From assembly GCA_036490515.1 (NCBI GenBank), contig DASXDU010000011.1:496001-560000 (forward strand): a DNA stretch of 64,000 nucleotides, in the 5' to 3' direction. Within the stretch, counting starts at the first letter, position 1; every line of letters starts with the position of its first letter. This document shows positions 43,624-52,553 of this stretch, piece by piece. The translations under genes were made by a program, and so were the position numbers. Under the pieces are notes generated by a model. The model did no database searches. It worked only from the letters and a program-made list of their open reading frames with translations, and was not told the DNA's origin. The stretch is from Palsa-1150 sp036490515. GTDB lineage: Bacteria; Myxococcota_A; Polyangia; Polyangiales; Polyangiaceae.

Positions 43624-45261
43624 TCATGGGCCGTAGGGGTTCGCGTGCAGCTCTCCCGGCGGGCGCCCGGCCGGGGGCGGGTGCGCGGGCTTCGGCGCGC
43701 TCTTCGGCTCGGACGCCGCGGGGGGCGGCAGGGCGATCGCCGCGCTCGAGGCCACAGGCGGAGGCCGCGCGACCGTGGCCAGGTGGATGTCGCGCGATCC
43801 ATCGGAGGCCGCCACGGCGCGCGCCGTCGCGCCCCCCGCGAGCACGGCCTCGAGCGGGAGATCGCCACCCCACCGCGCGACCACGAGGCGCGCGTGGGCC
43901 CCGTCGACCTCGGCGCCGTGGATGCCGGGCGCCGAGACGCGATCGATGGGCCCGTCCGCGGTGAGGCGCAGCGCGACCTCGTCGGCGCTGACGCCGGAGG
44001 GCTGCGTCGAGGCCGAGGAGGCGATGGACCCGGCGGCGGCAGACGTGGACGGAGTCGACCGGTGCTCGAGCGTGGCGACGGCGATCGCCACGGCGGCGAC
44101 CGCGACGAATCCCGCGGCGGCGCCGAGCACCCATGCCTTGCGCGACGGGCGAAGCGAGGGGAACGCGTCGTGCGTCGCGGCGATCTGGCTCTCGGTCCCC
44201 TCGTGGCCTTCGATGAGCCGCCGGCGCGACGTCGGCGACGAGGGCGACGTGGGCTCCTCGCTCGGGATCGCGATGCGGCCCATGCTGAGCGGCTCGATCT
44301 GCCCGTCGAGCATCCCCTGGAGCGTCGTGCGGCGTCCCTCGATGCGCTCGCCGCAGTACGCCCTCACGATCGACGCGACGTCGCGTGCGGGCGCCGGGAA
44401 GAAGGCGCCCTCGAGGGCGTCGATGAACTCAGGCGCGCTCTGGAATCGCTGCTCGCGGTCGCGCTCGAGGGACTTGAGCACGACGGCGTCGAGCTCGCGC
44501 GAGAGCCCCGGGACCATCGTCGAGGGGGCGACGATCGGCCCCTCGGCGATGCGGCGGATCGTGTCGAACTCCGTCTCGCCGCGGAAGAGGCGGTGCCCCG
44601 TGAGCGACTCCCAGAGGACGATCCCTGCGCTGAAGAGGTCCGCGCGGCGATCGACCGGCTGCGCCTTGGCCTGCTCGGGCGACATGTACCCGTATTTGCC
44701 CTTGAGGCTCCCGCTCCGGGTCTCGGTGAGGCGGTGGCGGGCCTTGGCGACCCCGAAGTCGATGAGGCGGGTCGTCCCGTCGACGCCGACGATGACGTTC
44801 TGCGGGGAGACGTCGCGGTGGACGATCTCGAGGCGCTGGCCGCGCATGTCGAGCGCCTCGTGGGCGGCGTGCAGGCCGCCGAGCGTGTCGACCATCACGC
44901 GCACGGCGGCGGCGGCCGGGAGGCGCTGGCCCATGTCGGCCGCGGCCTTCATGAGCGTCGAAAGCGCGACGGAGTCGACGTACTCCATGACGAGGAAGAG
45001 CTCCCCGTCGGCCTCGACGACGTCGGTGACCGGGACGACGTTCGGGTGGTGGAGCATGGCCGCGACGCGCGCCTCGTCGCGGAACATGTCGTAGAACTCG
45101 CGGTTCGAGAGCAGGTGCGGGTGCACGCGCTTGACGACGACGAGGCGCTCGAAGCCGGCCGCGCCGATCTGGCGCGCGACGTAGACTGTGGCCATTCCCC
45201 CCGTCGCCAGCTGGAGCAGCGGCTCGTAGTTGCCGAGGTGCGGGTGCCGGTCGCGCATCAC
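43624..45261 (-). CDS. Membrane Ser/Thr protein kinase
   Basis: A 545-residue kinase. The domain (about 10-280) has 'LATGGMATVYVARQ', the ATP Lys in 'LVVVKRVHPHLL', the catalytic loop 'IVHRDVSPQNVIV', 'LIDFGVAKARHR' and 'YGYMSPEQAKAQ'. The Val-Ser-Pro-Gln-Asn version of the catalytic loop is common in myxobacterial kinases. A juxtamembrane stretch, one span near residues 375-398 ('VLGAAAGFVAVAAVAIAVAT') and an extracytoplasmic Ala/Pro-rich region follow. The GTG at 45261 lies 1 nt after the stop of the TPR/PEGA gene (the ATG 3 nt later is an alternative start), so the two proteins are probably made together. Confidence 0.92.
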   Translation of the reverse strand: MMRDRHPHLGNYEPLLQLATGGMATVYVARQIGAAGFERLVVVKRVHPHLLSNREFYDMFRDEARVAAMLHHPNVVPVTDVVEADGELFLVMEYVDSVALSTLMKAAADMGQRLPAAAAVRVMVDTLGGLHAAHEALDMRGQRLEIVHRDVSPQNVIVGVDGTTRLIDFGVAKARHRLTETRSGSLKGKYGYMSPEQAKAQPVDRRADLFSAGIVLWESLTGHRLFRGETEFDTIRRIAEGPIVAPSTMVPGLSRELDAVVLKSLERDREQRFQSAPEFIDALEGAFFPAPARDVASIVRAYCGERIEGRRTTLQGMLDGQIEPLSMGRIAIPSEEPTSPSSPTSRRRLIEGHEGTESQIAATHDAFPSLRPSRKAWVLGAAAGFVAVAAVAIAVATLEHRSTPSTSAAAGSIASSASTQPSGVSADEVALRLTADGPIDRVSAPGIHGAEVDGAHARLVVARWGGDLPLEAVLAGGATARAVAASDGSRDIHLATVARPPPVASSAAIALPPPAASEPKSAPKPAHPPPAGRPPGELHANPYGP

Positions 45262-45262
45262 G

Positions 45263-46225
45263 TCAGAACTCTCCGCGCACGAGGAAGGACCCCGGCCCCG
45301 CCCCGACCTGCACGTGCGCCTCGGGCGCCTTCTCGTGCGATCCGCCGCCGTGCCAGTCGACCAGGAGCAGCGCCGTCGCCGCGGTGAGCACCGCGACGCC
45401 GCTGCTGGCCGCGATGAGGACGTTGGTCCGCGTCTCCTTCTGCTGGCCCACGGAGAGGTTGTTCGGCGTCGGCGACCTGTCGAACGCGCTCTTCTGCGAG
45501 AGCGTGTCGAACCCCGACCACACCGTGATCCCCGCGAGGGCGAGCGTGAGGGCGCCGCCGAAGTAGACGACGACCGGCGACCACCCGTGGACCGGAGGCG
45601 GAGGAGCGGGAGGCGGCGGCGCGACCTCCTTCGGCGGTGCCGGAGGCGGCGGGGCGAGCGCGATGCTGATCACGTCGCCGGGCTCCACCGTCTGCGCCTC
45701 GCGCACGGGACGGTCGTCGCGGGTTCGCCCCTCGACGACGTGGGCGCCGGGGGTGACGTAGACGCTCGCGGCATCGACCGGCTCGCCGTCGAGCTTGAGC
45801 GACCCGACGTCCGTCGCGTGGATCTCGAGGCGGGCGAGGCGGCTCGAGAGATCGTTCACCGCGCGCTGGGCGCTGTTTCTGTCCCGCGCGTTCGGCGGCG
45901 CCTCGCGCAGGTAGCGGGCGTAGAAGTTCGCAGCGCGCGCCAGCTCCCCTGCGCGGTGCCACGCACGCGCCGCGTTCCAGAGCGCGGAGTGGTGCGGCAC
46001 GCGGTGGTAGGCGCGCTCGTACGACTCGGCCGCCTGACGGAAGTCCCCTTCCTTGAAGGCGTGATCGCCCTCGGCGAAGTCCTTCGCGGCCTGGCGCCGG
46101 TCCTCGGCGGAGGCCGTGGGCGCGTCCGCCCACGCGGCCGAGGTCGCCCACCCGGGGCAGAGACCCATCGTCGACGCCGACGCGAAGAGGACCGCTCCGA
46201 GGACACCGGACGCGCGTGCGTTCAT
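45263..46225 (-). CDS. TPR and PEGA-like exported membrane protein
   Basis: A 320-residue protein. A signal peptide ends near 'AAWADAPTASA'. Residues about 40-115 form TPR helices ('FAEGDHAFKEGDFRQAAESYERAYHRVP', core 'GDFRQAAESYERAYHRV'). Then a PEGA-like beta segment 'VGSLKLDGEPVDAASVYVTPGAHVVEG', core 'SLKLDGEPVDAASVYVTPG'. A Pro-rich stretch and two spans near residues 215-285 close the protein. PEGA proteins bind cell-wall or protein surfaces outside the membrane. It is tightly coupled to the kinase at 43624 and probably works with it as sensor or assembly partner. Confidence 0.85.
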   Translation of the reverse strand: MNARASGVLGAVLFASASTMGLCPGWATSAAWADAPTASAEDRRQAAKDFAEGDHAFKEGDFRQAAESYERAYHRVPHHSALWNAARAWHRAGELARAANFYARYLREAPPNARDRNSAQRAVNDLSSRLARLEIHATDVGSLKLDGEPVDAASVYVTPGAHVVEGRTRDDRPVREAQTVEPGDVISIALAPPPPAPPKEVAPPPPAPPPPVHGWSPVVVYFGGALTLALAGITVWSGFDTLSQKSAFDRSPTPNNLSVGQQKETRTNVLIAASSGVAVLTAATALLLVDWHGGGSHEKAPEAHVQVGAGPGSFLVRGEF

Positions 46226-46304
46226 GTGGTGAGGTCCCGCCCCGGACCATGAAGGTACCGCACCACGCGAGGGGGCGCACTTCTTCCGCTATAAAGACCC
46301 GCGC

Positions 46305-47210
46305 GTGCAACCAGCTCCGCCGCGCGACGCCGCGTCCTCGCCCGCGATCTGGCCGCTCGGGGTCGCCTACGTCGTCGCCTTCGTGCTCGCCCTCGGGGCG
46401 AGCGCCGCCTACATCGTCCTCGCCGTCCTGCCCCGCGCGCGGGGGGACGCTGCAGCCGTCGCACGGGACGCGGCGCGCTTCGCGCTCACCGCGCCCGGCA
46501 TCCTCGGCTCGGCGGTCATCGATGCCGCGGCGCTCGCGCTGGTGACGGGCGTCGCGGCTTCGATCCTCCGCACCGCGCGCGACGTCCCGCGCATCCGCGC
46601 GATCCGCGAAGACCTGCGCCTCGGTCCGACCGGGGCCCGCTGGCCCGGGCTCGCCGCTGCGATGGTCGGCCTGGTGGGAGTGAGCCTGGCGTGCGGCGCG
46701 ATCGCCGATCTCGCGGGAGTCGGCGACACGGGCGTGATGGCGCAGATCGCGCGTGTCCTCGCCGACTCGAGTCCGCTGCGCATCGCGCTCGCCCTCCTCA
46801 CGATCGCGGTCGCGCCGGCCATCGCGGAGGAGTGCTTCTTTCGTGGTCTGGTCCAGACGCGCGTCGGGAGGCGCTGGGGAAGGTGGCCCGCGATCGTCGC
46901 GTCGGCGTTCGCCTTCGGTCTCTTCCACGTCGACCCGGTCCAGGGATCGCTCGCGTTCGTCGCGGGCATCTACCTGGGGTGGGTCGTCGAGCGCTTCGGA
47001 GGCATCCGTCCCGGCATCGCAGCGCACGCGGTGAACAACGCGGTCTTCGTCCTGCTCGCGTCGTTCTCGGCGACCGGCGAGCACCCGACGCGGCGAGAGA
47101 GCATCGTGGTGGCCGCAGCGGGAGCGGCGGTCGTCGTGGGGGCGATCGCGGTGCTGAGGAAAGCGCGGTGGGTCGAAGCCCCGCTCAGAGCATCGACACT
47201 CGCTTCATGA
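46305..47210 (+). CDS. CPBP-family intramembrane metalloprotease
   Basis: A 301-residue membrane protein with about seven spans. CPBP (ABI/Rce1-type) motifs are complete: 'AIAEECFFRGLV' (Glu-Glu-x3-Arg, near residue 175), 'AFGLFHVDP' (His near 207) and 'AAHAVNNAVF' (His-x3-Asn). These bind zinc and cut near the membrane. Members process peptides or defend against bacteriocins. A TATAAA (46290-46295) lies 9 nt before the GTG start, so the transcript could be nearly leaderless. The 3' end overlaps the convergent gene at 47185 by 26 nt. Confidence 0.9.
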   Translation: MQPAPPRDAASSPAIWPLGVAYVVAFVLALGASAAYIVLAVLPRARGDAAAVARDAARFALTAPGILGSAVIDAAALALVTGVAASILRTARDVPRIRAIREDLRLGPTGARWPGLAAAMVGLVGVSLACGAIADLAGVGDTGVMAQIARVLADSSPLRIALALLTIAVAPAIAEECFFRGLVQTRVGRRWGRWPAIVASAFAFGLFHVDPVQGSLAFVAGIYLGWVVERFGGIRPGIAAHAVNNAVFVLLASFSATGEHPTRRESIVVAAAGAAVVVGAIAVLRKARWVEAPLRASTLAS

Positions 47211-47601
47211 GCACCCCGCAAAGGTCGCTCTGGGCGTTCCTCTCGCGCTCGAGCGCGAGCGCCTCGCGGAACGTCACCCCCGCTGCCGCCTCGTCCCCCA
47301 CGGCGACCTGGCACATCCCGAGCATCTCGAGGTCCGCCGGCTCCTTGTGCTGCTTCGCGAGCGTGCCGAGCGGCGCGAGTGCCGCGCGGTGGGCCTCGAC
47401 CCCTCCCGCGGGCAGCGGACCGGTCGTGCCCTTCGCGTGGACCATCAGCCGCAGCGCCTGGCGCTGGTCGTTCGCCTCGTAGGTCGCGAACGCCGGCGAC
47501 GCGAAGAGCGCGCGGTACCCCGCGTACGCCTCGTCCGTCTTGCCCGCCCGCATGCTGGCGACGATCGACTTCACAGTGGAGACGAGCACCTCGTTGGCCA
47601 T
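47185..47601 (-). CDS. Small TPR-like helical protein
   Basis: A 138-residue soluble protein. It is helical with TPR-like steps: 'GKTDEAYAGYRALFAS', 'GTLAKQHKEPADLEMLGMCQ' and 'VAVGDEAAAGVTFREALALE'. It has no signal or spans. TPR proteins mediate protein-protein contacts. The start is the Met of 'MANEVLVSTVKS'. It converges on the CPBP gene with 26 nt overlap, and its start lies 55 bp from the GH5 gene on the other strand. No direct functional link is visible. Confidence 0.7.
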   Translation of the reverse strand: MANEVLVSTVKSIVASMRAGKTDEAYAGYRALFASPAFATYEANDQRQALRLMVHAKGTTGPLPAGGVEAHRAALAPLGTLAKQHKEPADLEMLGMCQVAVGDEAAAGVTFREALALERERNAQSDLCGVLMKRVSML

Positions 47602-47656
47602 GCTTGCAGCGAACGTAACGCGCCGCGCGCCATCGTGCACGCTATGCTCCCGCCGC

Positions 47657-49132
47657 GTGACGCGCTCGCTCTCCGCGCTGGCCAGGCCGTGCCCGTGGCC
47701 CTGGCTCCTCGCGCTGGCCGCGTGCGCATTCTCGGGCTGCAACGCCCCGGGGACGCGACTCACGCCCTCCTGCACGCTGCCCCTCCCTTCGCCACCCGAC
47801 TGGCGACTCCACGCCGACGGCACGCTCCTCCGCGACGGCCTCGGGCGCGTGGTTTTTCTCCGCGGCGTCGACGCCGGCGGTCGCAGCAAGTTCGCGCCCT
47901 ACGTGCCGTTCGACTACGCCCCCGGGCAGTACGACGCGGCGCTCGCGTCGTACATGGACCGCGCCGCCTCGTGGGGCATCGACGCGATGCGCGTCCCCTT
48001 CACCTGGGCGGCGCTCGAGCCGACGCAGGGGCAGCGCGACGACGACTGGCTCTCGCGGTACCAGGCGCTCCTCGACGCGGCGTGGGCGCGCGGGATCTGG
48101 ACGGTCGTCGACTTCCACCAGGACATCTACGCCGAGGCCTTCTGCGGCGACGGCTTTCCGGCGTGGACGATCGCGAATCCGCCGGCGACGCCGTACACGT
48201 GCCCGAACCCGTCGTGGCAGTTCGAGTACTTCCAGGACCCCAACGTGAAGGCCGCCTTCGACGCCTTCTGGGCGAGCGGCTCCGCCGTGCAGGGTGAGTA
48301 CCTCGCCGCGTGGGACGCGGTGATCGCGCGGTTCGCGGGCGAGGCGGGCGTCCTCGGGTTCGAGCCGATCAACGAGCCGGCGTCGGGCAGCGCGGGCGAG
48401 ACGACGTTCGAGGCGACGACGCTCACCGATTTCTTCTCCTCCGTCGTCCCGCACGTACGCGCGCTCGCGCCCTCGTCCCTCGTCTTCGTCGACGCGCCCG
48501 GCGTCGACTCGGCCGGGCCGGGCACAGCGATGACGCGGCCCGAGGGCGACGGCATCGTCTTCGCGCCCCACTTCTACCCCATCACGGACGCGAACCCCTC
48601 GGTCGTCCTCCCGGGCATCCAGTACTGGGCCGGCGTCGGCGCAGCCTGGAACGTCCCCGTCTTTCTCGGCGAGTTCGGCGTCAGCCACGACGTCGACGGC
48701 GCGTTCGACTTCATGACCGCGCACTTCGCTGCGCTCGACGAGCTCGGGATGAGCGGCACCGAGTGGGAGTACAGCGTCTCGGGCCAGTCGTGGAACGAGG
48801 AGAGCGACGGCGTCGTCGCCGCGGACGGCACGGAGTACCCCGTCGCGCTCGCGCTCGTGCGCCCCTTCGCGCGCGCGGTCGCGGGCGACTCCGTGTCGCA
48901 GGCGTGGGACCCGGACGCGGGGGCGTACACGCTCTCGTATGCTGCGCCGTCGACGCCCGCGGCGCTCACGACGACGATCACCGAGGTGGAGCTCCCCGAG
49001 CGCGCCTTTCCGTCGGGGTACTCCGTCACCCTGTCGAGCGGGTGTTACGACGCCACGACGGCCCCGGGCCGGCTCCTCGTGCAGCCCGACCCCGACGCCG
49101 CGCAGACGACCGTCCGCATCGCGCCCCGCTGA
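47657..49132 (+). CDS. GH5-family glycoside hydrolase, endoglycoceramidase-like lipoprotein
   Basis: A 491-residue exported enzyme. The leader ends 'LALAACAFSGCNAPG', a lipobox. The TIM-barrel domain begins 'GRVVFLRGVDAGGRSKFAP' and has 'GIDAMRVPFTWAALEPTQG' and 'WTVVDFHQDIYAEAFCG'. The acid/base Glu is in 'GFEPINEPASGS' (near residue 240) and the nucleophile Glu in 'VPVFLGEFGVSHDVDG' (near 338). The His-Gln-Asp stretch and 'LRGVD' point to the endoglycoceramidase-like branch, which cuts sugar off glycolipids. A beta-sandwich C-terminal domain follows. GTG 47657 gives a proper leader. Confidence 0.9.
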   Translation: MTRSLSALARPCPWPWLLALAACAFSGCNAPGTRLTPSCTLPLPSPPDWRLHADGTLLRDGLGRVVFLRGVDAGGRSKFAPYVPFDYAPGQYDAALASYMDRAASWGIDAMRVPFTWAALEPTQGQRDDDWLSRYQALLDAAWARGIWTVVDFHQDIYAEAFCGDGFPAWTIANPPATPYTCPNPSWQFEYFQDPNVKAAFDAFWASGSAVQGEYLAAWDAVIARFAGEAGVLGFEPINEPASGSAGETTFEATTLTDFFSSVVPHVRALAPSSLVFVDAPGVDSAGPGTAMTRPEGDGIVFAPHFYPITDANPSVVLPGIQYWAGVGAAWNVPVFLGEFGVSHDVDGAFDFMTAHFAALDELGMSGTEWEYSVSGQSWNEESDGVVAADGTEYPVALALVRPFARAVAGDSVSQAWDPDAGAYTLSYAAPSTPAALTTTITEVELPERAFPSGYSVTLSSGCYDATTAPGRLLVQPDPDAAQTTVRIAPR

Positions 49133-49182
49133 GCGAGCGCGCCGGACGCCGGACCGCGCGCCCAGAGACGGACCCGGGCGAG

Positions 49183-49722
49183 CTACTGCTCGAGCATGTG
49201 CTGCAGGCGGGGCGCGATCTGGCGGACGGCGCCGTCGCCCTTGATGCCGCCCTCGATCTGCATCCCCGACGCGTGCCCGTCCGCCTGCGGCAGCGCGAAG
49301 AGCGGGATGTAGTGCGACGTGTAGCCGGCGACCGCGAGCCTCTCGTGATCGTGGTCGGCGTCGAACGCGAGGAAGTCGACGTCGGGGAACGTGTCGTCGA
49401 GCTCGCCCTTCTCGGCGGCGTGGTGGAACCGCTGGCAGGGCTCGCACCACGTCGCGCCGACGTAGACGACCACGCGCCGCTTCTCCGCGCTGGCCTTCCC
49501 CATCGCGGCGCGCACGATCGCGTCGACGTCGCCGTCGGCTGCCGGCGCGACGAGGCGAAGCTTGCCGGAGGGCTTCGGTGGCGTGGCAGAGGCCGTGACG
49601 GGCGACGAAGAGCCGGCACCCGGGTCCGGCGCGATCTCCGCCTGCGATCGGCAGCCGGCGAGCGGTATGGCGACGACGGATCCGACCGCGATGGCGAGCG
49701 CGAGTCGAGCGGTTCGCGTCAT
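49183..49722 (-). CDS. Thioredoxin-like lipoprotein
   Basis: A 179-residue exported protein. The leader 'AIAVGSVVAIPLAGCRSQ' has a lipobox Cys. From residue about 70 a thioredoxin fold follows: 'RVVVYVGATWCEPCQRFHHA' with the redox Cys-Glu-Pro-Cys near residue 94, 'DVDFLAFDADHD' and 'YTSHYIPLFALPQADG' containing the cis-Pro loop. It probably reduces or forms disulfides outside the inner membrane; the many Cys-rich exported proteins nearby could be its clients. It overlaps the phosphoesterase gene stop by 4 nt. Confidence 0.85.
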   Translation of the reverse strand: MTRTARLALAIAVGSVVAIPLAGCRSQAEIAPDPGAGSSSPVTASATPPKPSGKLRLVAPAADGDVDAIVRAAMGKASAEKRRVVVYVGATWCEPCQRFHHAAEKGELDDTFPDVDFLAFDADHDHERLAVAGYTSHYIPLFALPQADGHASGMQIEGGIKGDGAVRQIAPRLQHMLEQ

Positions 49723-50930
49723 TTCCAGACGTCGTTGATCGGCGACGGGACCTGCGCGGCGTTCGCGAGGCGCGCCAGGCCGAAGGCCTCCTCGAAGGTC
49801 GCGAGCAGCGACTCGTGCGTGTACGCCTGGCTCGACGACGTGCCGCCCTTCACGAGCGGACCGATGGGGATGCAGAGCATCGGGATGTTCGCGCCTCCGA
49901 TGCTGCCCGTCTGCTCGTCCCACACGATGAAGAGTACGTCCTTGCCGCCGGCCTGGAAGCCAGGGGTGGCGAGGATCTTGGGGACCTCGGTGGAGAGCCA
50001 CGTGTCGCCCTGCGTGATCTCCGCCGTCGCCGGGCAGCCGAGGTTGCCGTGCATGTCGTTGCAGAGGTTGGGCGAGATCATGTTGAAGCTGCGCGGCGCC
50101 GTGAGATCGGTCGCGAGCTCGGTGTAGTCGACGGCGCGGTCCTGGCAGGTCGTCGTGTCGCTGCTGACGTCCTTGTAGAAGAGGAAGGGCACGTGCTTGG
50201 TCGCGTACTGCCCGCTGTCGGTCAGGTTGCACGCCGTCCCCATGCCCTCGGCGTACTCGCGCCAGGTGATCTTCGCGCCGTCGAGCTGGTCGCCGAGGTG
50301 CTGCACGGTCATGTTGCCGTACTGCGCCGGCGTCCCGTCGGCCTTGAGGCCCTGGTTGCTGCCCGAGGTGACGTCGATGTAATTCGGCAGGCTCGGGTGG
50401 TAGGTCGTCGAGTAGTTCTTCGTATACGAATACGTCGTCATCAGAGAGCTGATGTACGGCGCGTTGGTCGCGTTGATGGCCGACTGCGACGTGTTCTCCA
50501 TCATGATGAGGTAGACGTGCTCGAAGGCCGGCACGCCGTGCGCGCTCACGCAGTAGCCGCCCGCCGAGCAAGAGAAGCCCGAGGCGCACGTGCCGCAGGG
50601 GCCCGAAGAGCCGCTCGACGACCCTCCCGAGCTGCTCGCCGTACCGCTCGACGAGCCCGTGCCCGAGCTGCTGCCCGTACCGCTCGACGACCCCGTGCCG
50701 GAGCTGCTGCCGCTGCCGCTCGACGAGGACGCGGTGCCGGAGCTGCTCGTCGACCCGCCGGACGAGCCGGTGCCCGAGCTCGAACCGCCCGAGGAGCCCG
50801 AGGAGCTGCTCGCACCCGACGACGACCCGCCGCCGTCACCCTGGTCGTTCGAGCCGCTGCTCCCCGACCCGCCGCATGCGATGGCCACGGCGGCCACCGA
50901 GGCGACGATGAGGACATAAGAGGTACGCAT
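49719..50930 (-). CDS. Phosphoesterase (acid phosphatase/phospholipase C family) lipoprotein
   Basis: A 403-residue exported protein. The leader 'IVASVAAVAIACGGSG' has a lipobox. Residues about 25-110 are a Gly/Ser/Thr linker made of Gly-Ser-Ser-Ser-Gly-Thr units. A small Cys module ('CGTCASGFSCSAGGYC') follows. The catalytic domain is PF04185-like: 'FEHVYLIMMENTSQSAINA', 'SSLMTTYSYTKNYST', 'YHPSLPNYIDVTSGSN' and 'DVLFIVWDEQTGSIG', which supply the metal-binding and nucleophile residues of AcpA/PLC enzymes. It should cleave phosphomonoesters or phospholipid head groups at the surface. Confidence 0.88.
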   Translation of the reverse strand: MRTSYVLIVASVAAVAIACGGSGSSGSNDQGDGGGSSSGASSSSGSSGGSSSGTGSSGGSTSSSGTASSSSGSGSSSGTGSSSGTGSSSGTGSSSGTASSSGGSSSGSSGPCGTCASGFSCSAGGYCVSAHGVPAFEHVYLIMMENTSQSAINATNAPYISSLMTTYSYTKNYSTTYHPSLPNYIDVTSGSNQGLKADGTPAQYGNMTVQHLGDQLDGAKITWREYAEGMGTACNLTDSGQYATKHVPFLFYKDVSSDTTTCQDRAVDYTELATDLTAPRSFNMISPNLCNDMHGNLGCPATAEITQGDTWLSTEVPKILATPGFQAGGKDVLFIVWDEQTGSIGGANIPMLCIPIGPLVKGGTSSSQAYTHESLLATFEEAFGLARLANAAQVPSPINDVWK

Positions 50931-51022
50931 GCGGGCTGCCTTACCACGGAACACGCGAAGGGGAAGACGGCGCGGAAGCAGACTGATTTGAGACGCCCCG
51001 CGTGCTACTGGCACGTCGCTGC

Positions 51023-52390
51023 ATGCCGACGAACCGCCGCGCCGTGCTGGTCTCCGTGCAGCTGCCCGGCGTCACCGACGAGAGTCACGCGGCCGATCTC
51101 GCGGAGCTCGGGCGCCTCGTGCAGACCCTCGGGCACGAGGTCGTGGCGACGGTGAGCCAGCGCCGCGACGCGCTCGCGGCGGCCGCGGTGCTCGGGGAGG
51201 GAAAGCTGAAGGAGCTGGCAACGCTGACCGGCGGGAAGGGCGTCGTCCCCACGGGGGCGAAGCCGGTGAAGACGAAGGCTAGAGAGAGGTGGGCGGCGGA
51301 GAAGAGCGCGGGCGCAGGGGCGGGGGCGAGCGCGGACGCGAGCGCGGGCGCGGGTGCGGGCGACGACGGCGAGGCGCCCGTCGTCGTCGTGGATCACGAG
51401 CTCACGCCGAGCCAGGCGCGCAACCTCGAACGCGCGACGGGCGCCGAGGTGCTCGATCGGACGGGGGTCATCGTCGAGATCTTCTACCGTCACGCGCGGA
51501 GCCGCGAGGCGCGCCTCCAGGTGGAGATCGCCAGGCTGAGCTACGTCGCTCCGCGGCTGCGCGAGTCGGGAACCAAGGAGAGGCAGCGCGGCAAGGGAGC
51601 CGGCGAGGCGGCCATCGAGCTCGATCGACGCAGGATCCGCGATCGCATCGCCGAGCTCCGGCAGCAGCTCGTCGCCATCGCGAAGGAGCAGGACAACCGC
51701 CGCCACGCGCGGCAGGACCAGCTGCGGGTCGCGCTCGTCGGGTACACCAACGCGGGCAAGTCGTCGCTCATGCGCGCGCTCACCGGGAGCTCCGTGCTCG
51801 TCGAGGACAAGCTCTTTGCCACCCTCGACACCACCGTGCGCGCGCTCCAGCCGGAGTCGAAGCCGCGCGTGCTCGTCTCCGACACGGTCGGCTTCATCCA
51901 GAAGCTTCCCCACGATCTGGTCGCGTCGTTCCGCTCGACGCTCGACGAGGCCCTCGAGGCGTCGCTCCTGCTCCACGTGGTCGACGCCGCGGACCCGTCG
52001 CACGAGCGGCAGCTCGAGGTGACGCGGGCGGTGCTGGCCGAGATCGGCGCGGGCGCGGTGCCGAGCCTCCTCGTCCTCAACAAGGCCGACCGCGTCGACG
52101 CGGCGGAGCGCGCCCGGCTCCTGCGCGCCCACGGCGCCGAGGGCACCCTGATCCTCTCGGCCCACGACCCGGCCGACGTGGCGCGCCTGCGCGACGCGAT
52201 CGTGGCCTTCTTCGAGACGAGGATGGTCGAGGAGGAGATCGTCCTGCCCTACGCGAAGCAGCGGCTCCTCGGCGAGGTCTACGAGAGCGCGCGCGTGCTC
52301 GCCGAGGAGTACGGCGAGACGGGCACACGCCTGCGCGTCCGCGGGCTGCCCGCTGCCATCGCGAAGCTGCGCAGCGTCTTCGAGGCGTGA
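51023..52390 (+). CDS. hflX: Ribosome-associated GTPase HflX
   Basis: A 455-residue GTPase that binds 50S subunits and splits stalled ribosomes. The N-terminal HflX domain starts 'RRAVLVSVQLPGVTDESHAA' and includes 'GTEVLDRTGVIVEIFYRHAR'-like core 'AEVLDRTGVIVEIFYRHAR', then a helical arm rich in Arg ('RQRGKGAGEAAIELDRRRIR'). The G domain has G1 'GYTNAGKSSLM', G3 'DTVGFIQKLPHDLV' and G4 'NKAD'. An unusual Ala-Gly-rich insert (about residues 95-115) splits the N-domain and is encoded by a GC-rich hexanucleotide-like repeat. Start 51023 (Met-Pro-Thr) fits the family. Confidence 0.95.
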   Translation: MPTNRRAVLVSVQLPGVTDESHAADLAELGRLVQTLGHEVVATVSQRRDALAAAAVLGEGKLKELATLTGGKGVVPTGAKPVKTKARERWAAEKSAGAGAGASADASAGAGAGDDGEAPVVVVDHELTPSQARNLERATGAEVLDRTGVIVEIFYRHARSREARLQVEIARLSYVAPRLRESGTKERQRGKGAGEAAIELDRRRIRDRIAELRQQLVAIAKEQDNRRHARQDQLRVALVGYTNAGKSSLMRALTGSSVLVEDKLFATLDTTVRALQPESKPRVLVSDTVGFIQKLPHDLVASFRSTLDEALEASLLLHVVDAADPSHERQLEVTRAVLAEIGAGAVPSLLVLNKADRVDAAERARLLRAHGAEGTLILSAHDPADVARLRDAIVAFFETRMVEEEIVLPYAKQRLLGEVYESARVLAEEYGETGTRLRVRGLPAAIAKLRSVFEA

Positions 52391-52407
52391 GCGCTCGACC
52401 CCGTCGC

Positions 52408-52474
52408 AAGCTCGGCCGCTCGGCCGCTCGGCCGCTCGGCCGCTCGGCCACACGGCCACACGGCCATACGGCCG
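52408..52474. repeat. Octanucleotide tandem repeat downstream of hflX
   Basis: Four to five copies of CTCGGCCG followed by three variants (CACGGCCA, CACGGCCA, TACGGCCG). It lies in the 163-bp spacer between hflX and the Ser-Gly lipoprotein gene, 20-85 bp after the hflX stop. The GGCC core makes each unit partly palindromic. It could vary in copy number by slippage. Confidence 0.85.
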
Positions 52475-52553
52475 CGCCTACGCATGAGCAACGATCGTAC
52501 CCAGAAACTGGCCCCTCGGGGCGCGAGCGGTAAAGTGCGCGCGGAGGCTCATC

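Noticed and set aside
50590..50919. A plus-strand frame rich in Pro, Glu, Leu and Asp
   Set aside because: It is the reverse of the Gly-Ser-Thr linker repeat of the phosphoesterase gene.
52408..52474. Possible CRISPR-like array
   Set aside because: The units are 8 bp with no spacers and no cas genes; it is a simple tandem repeat.
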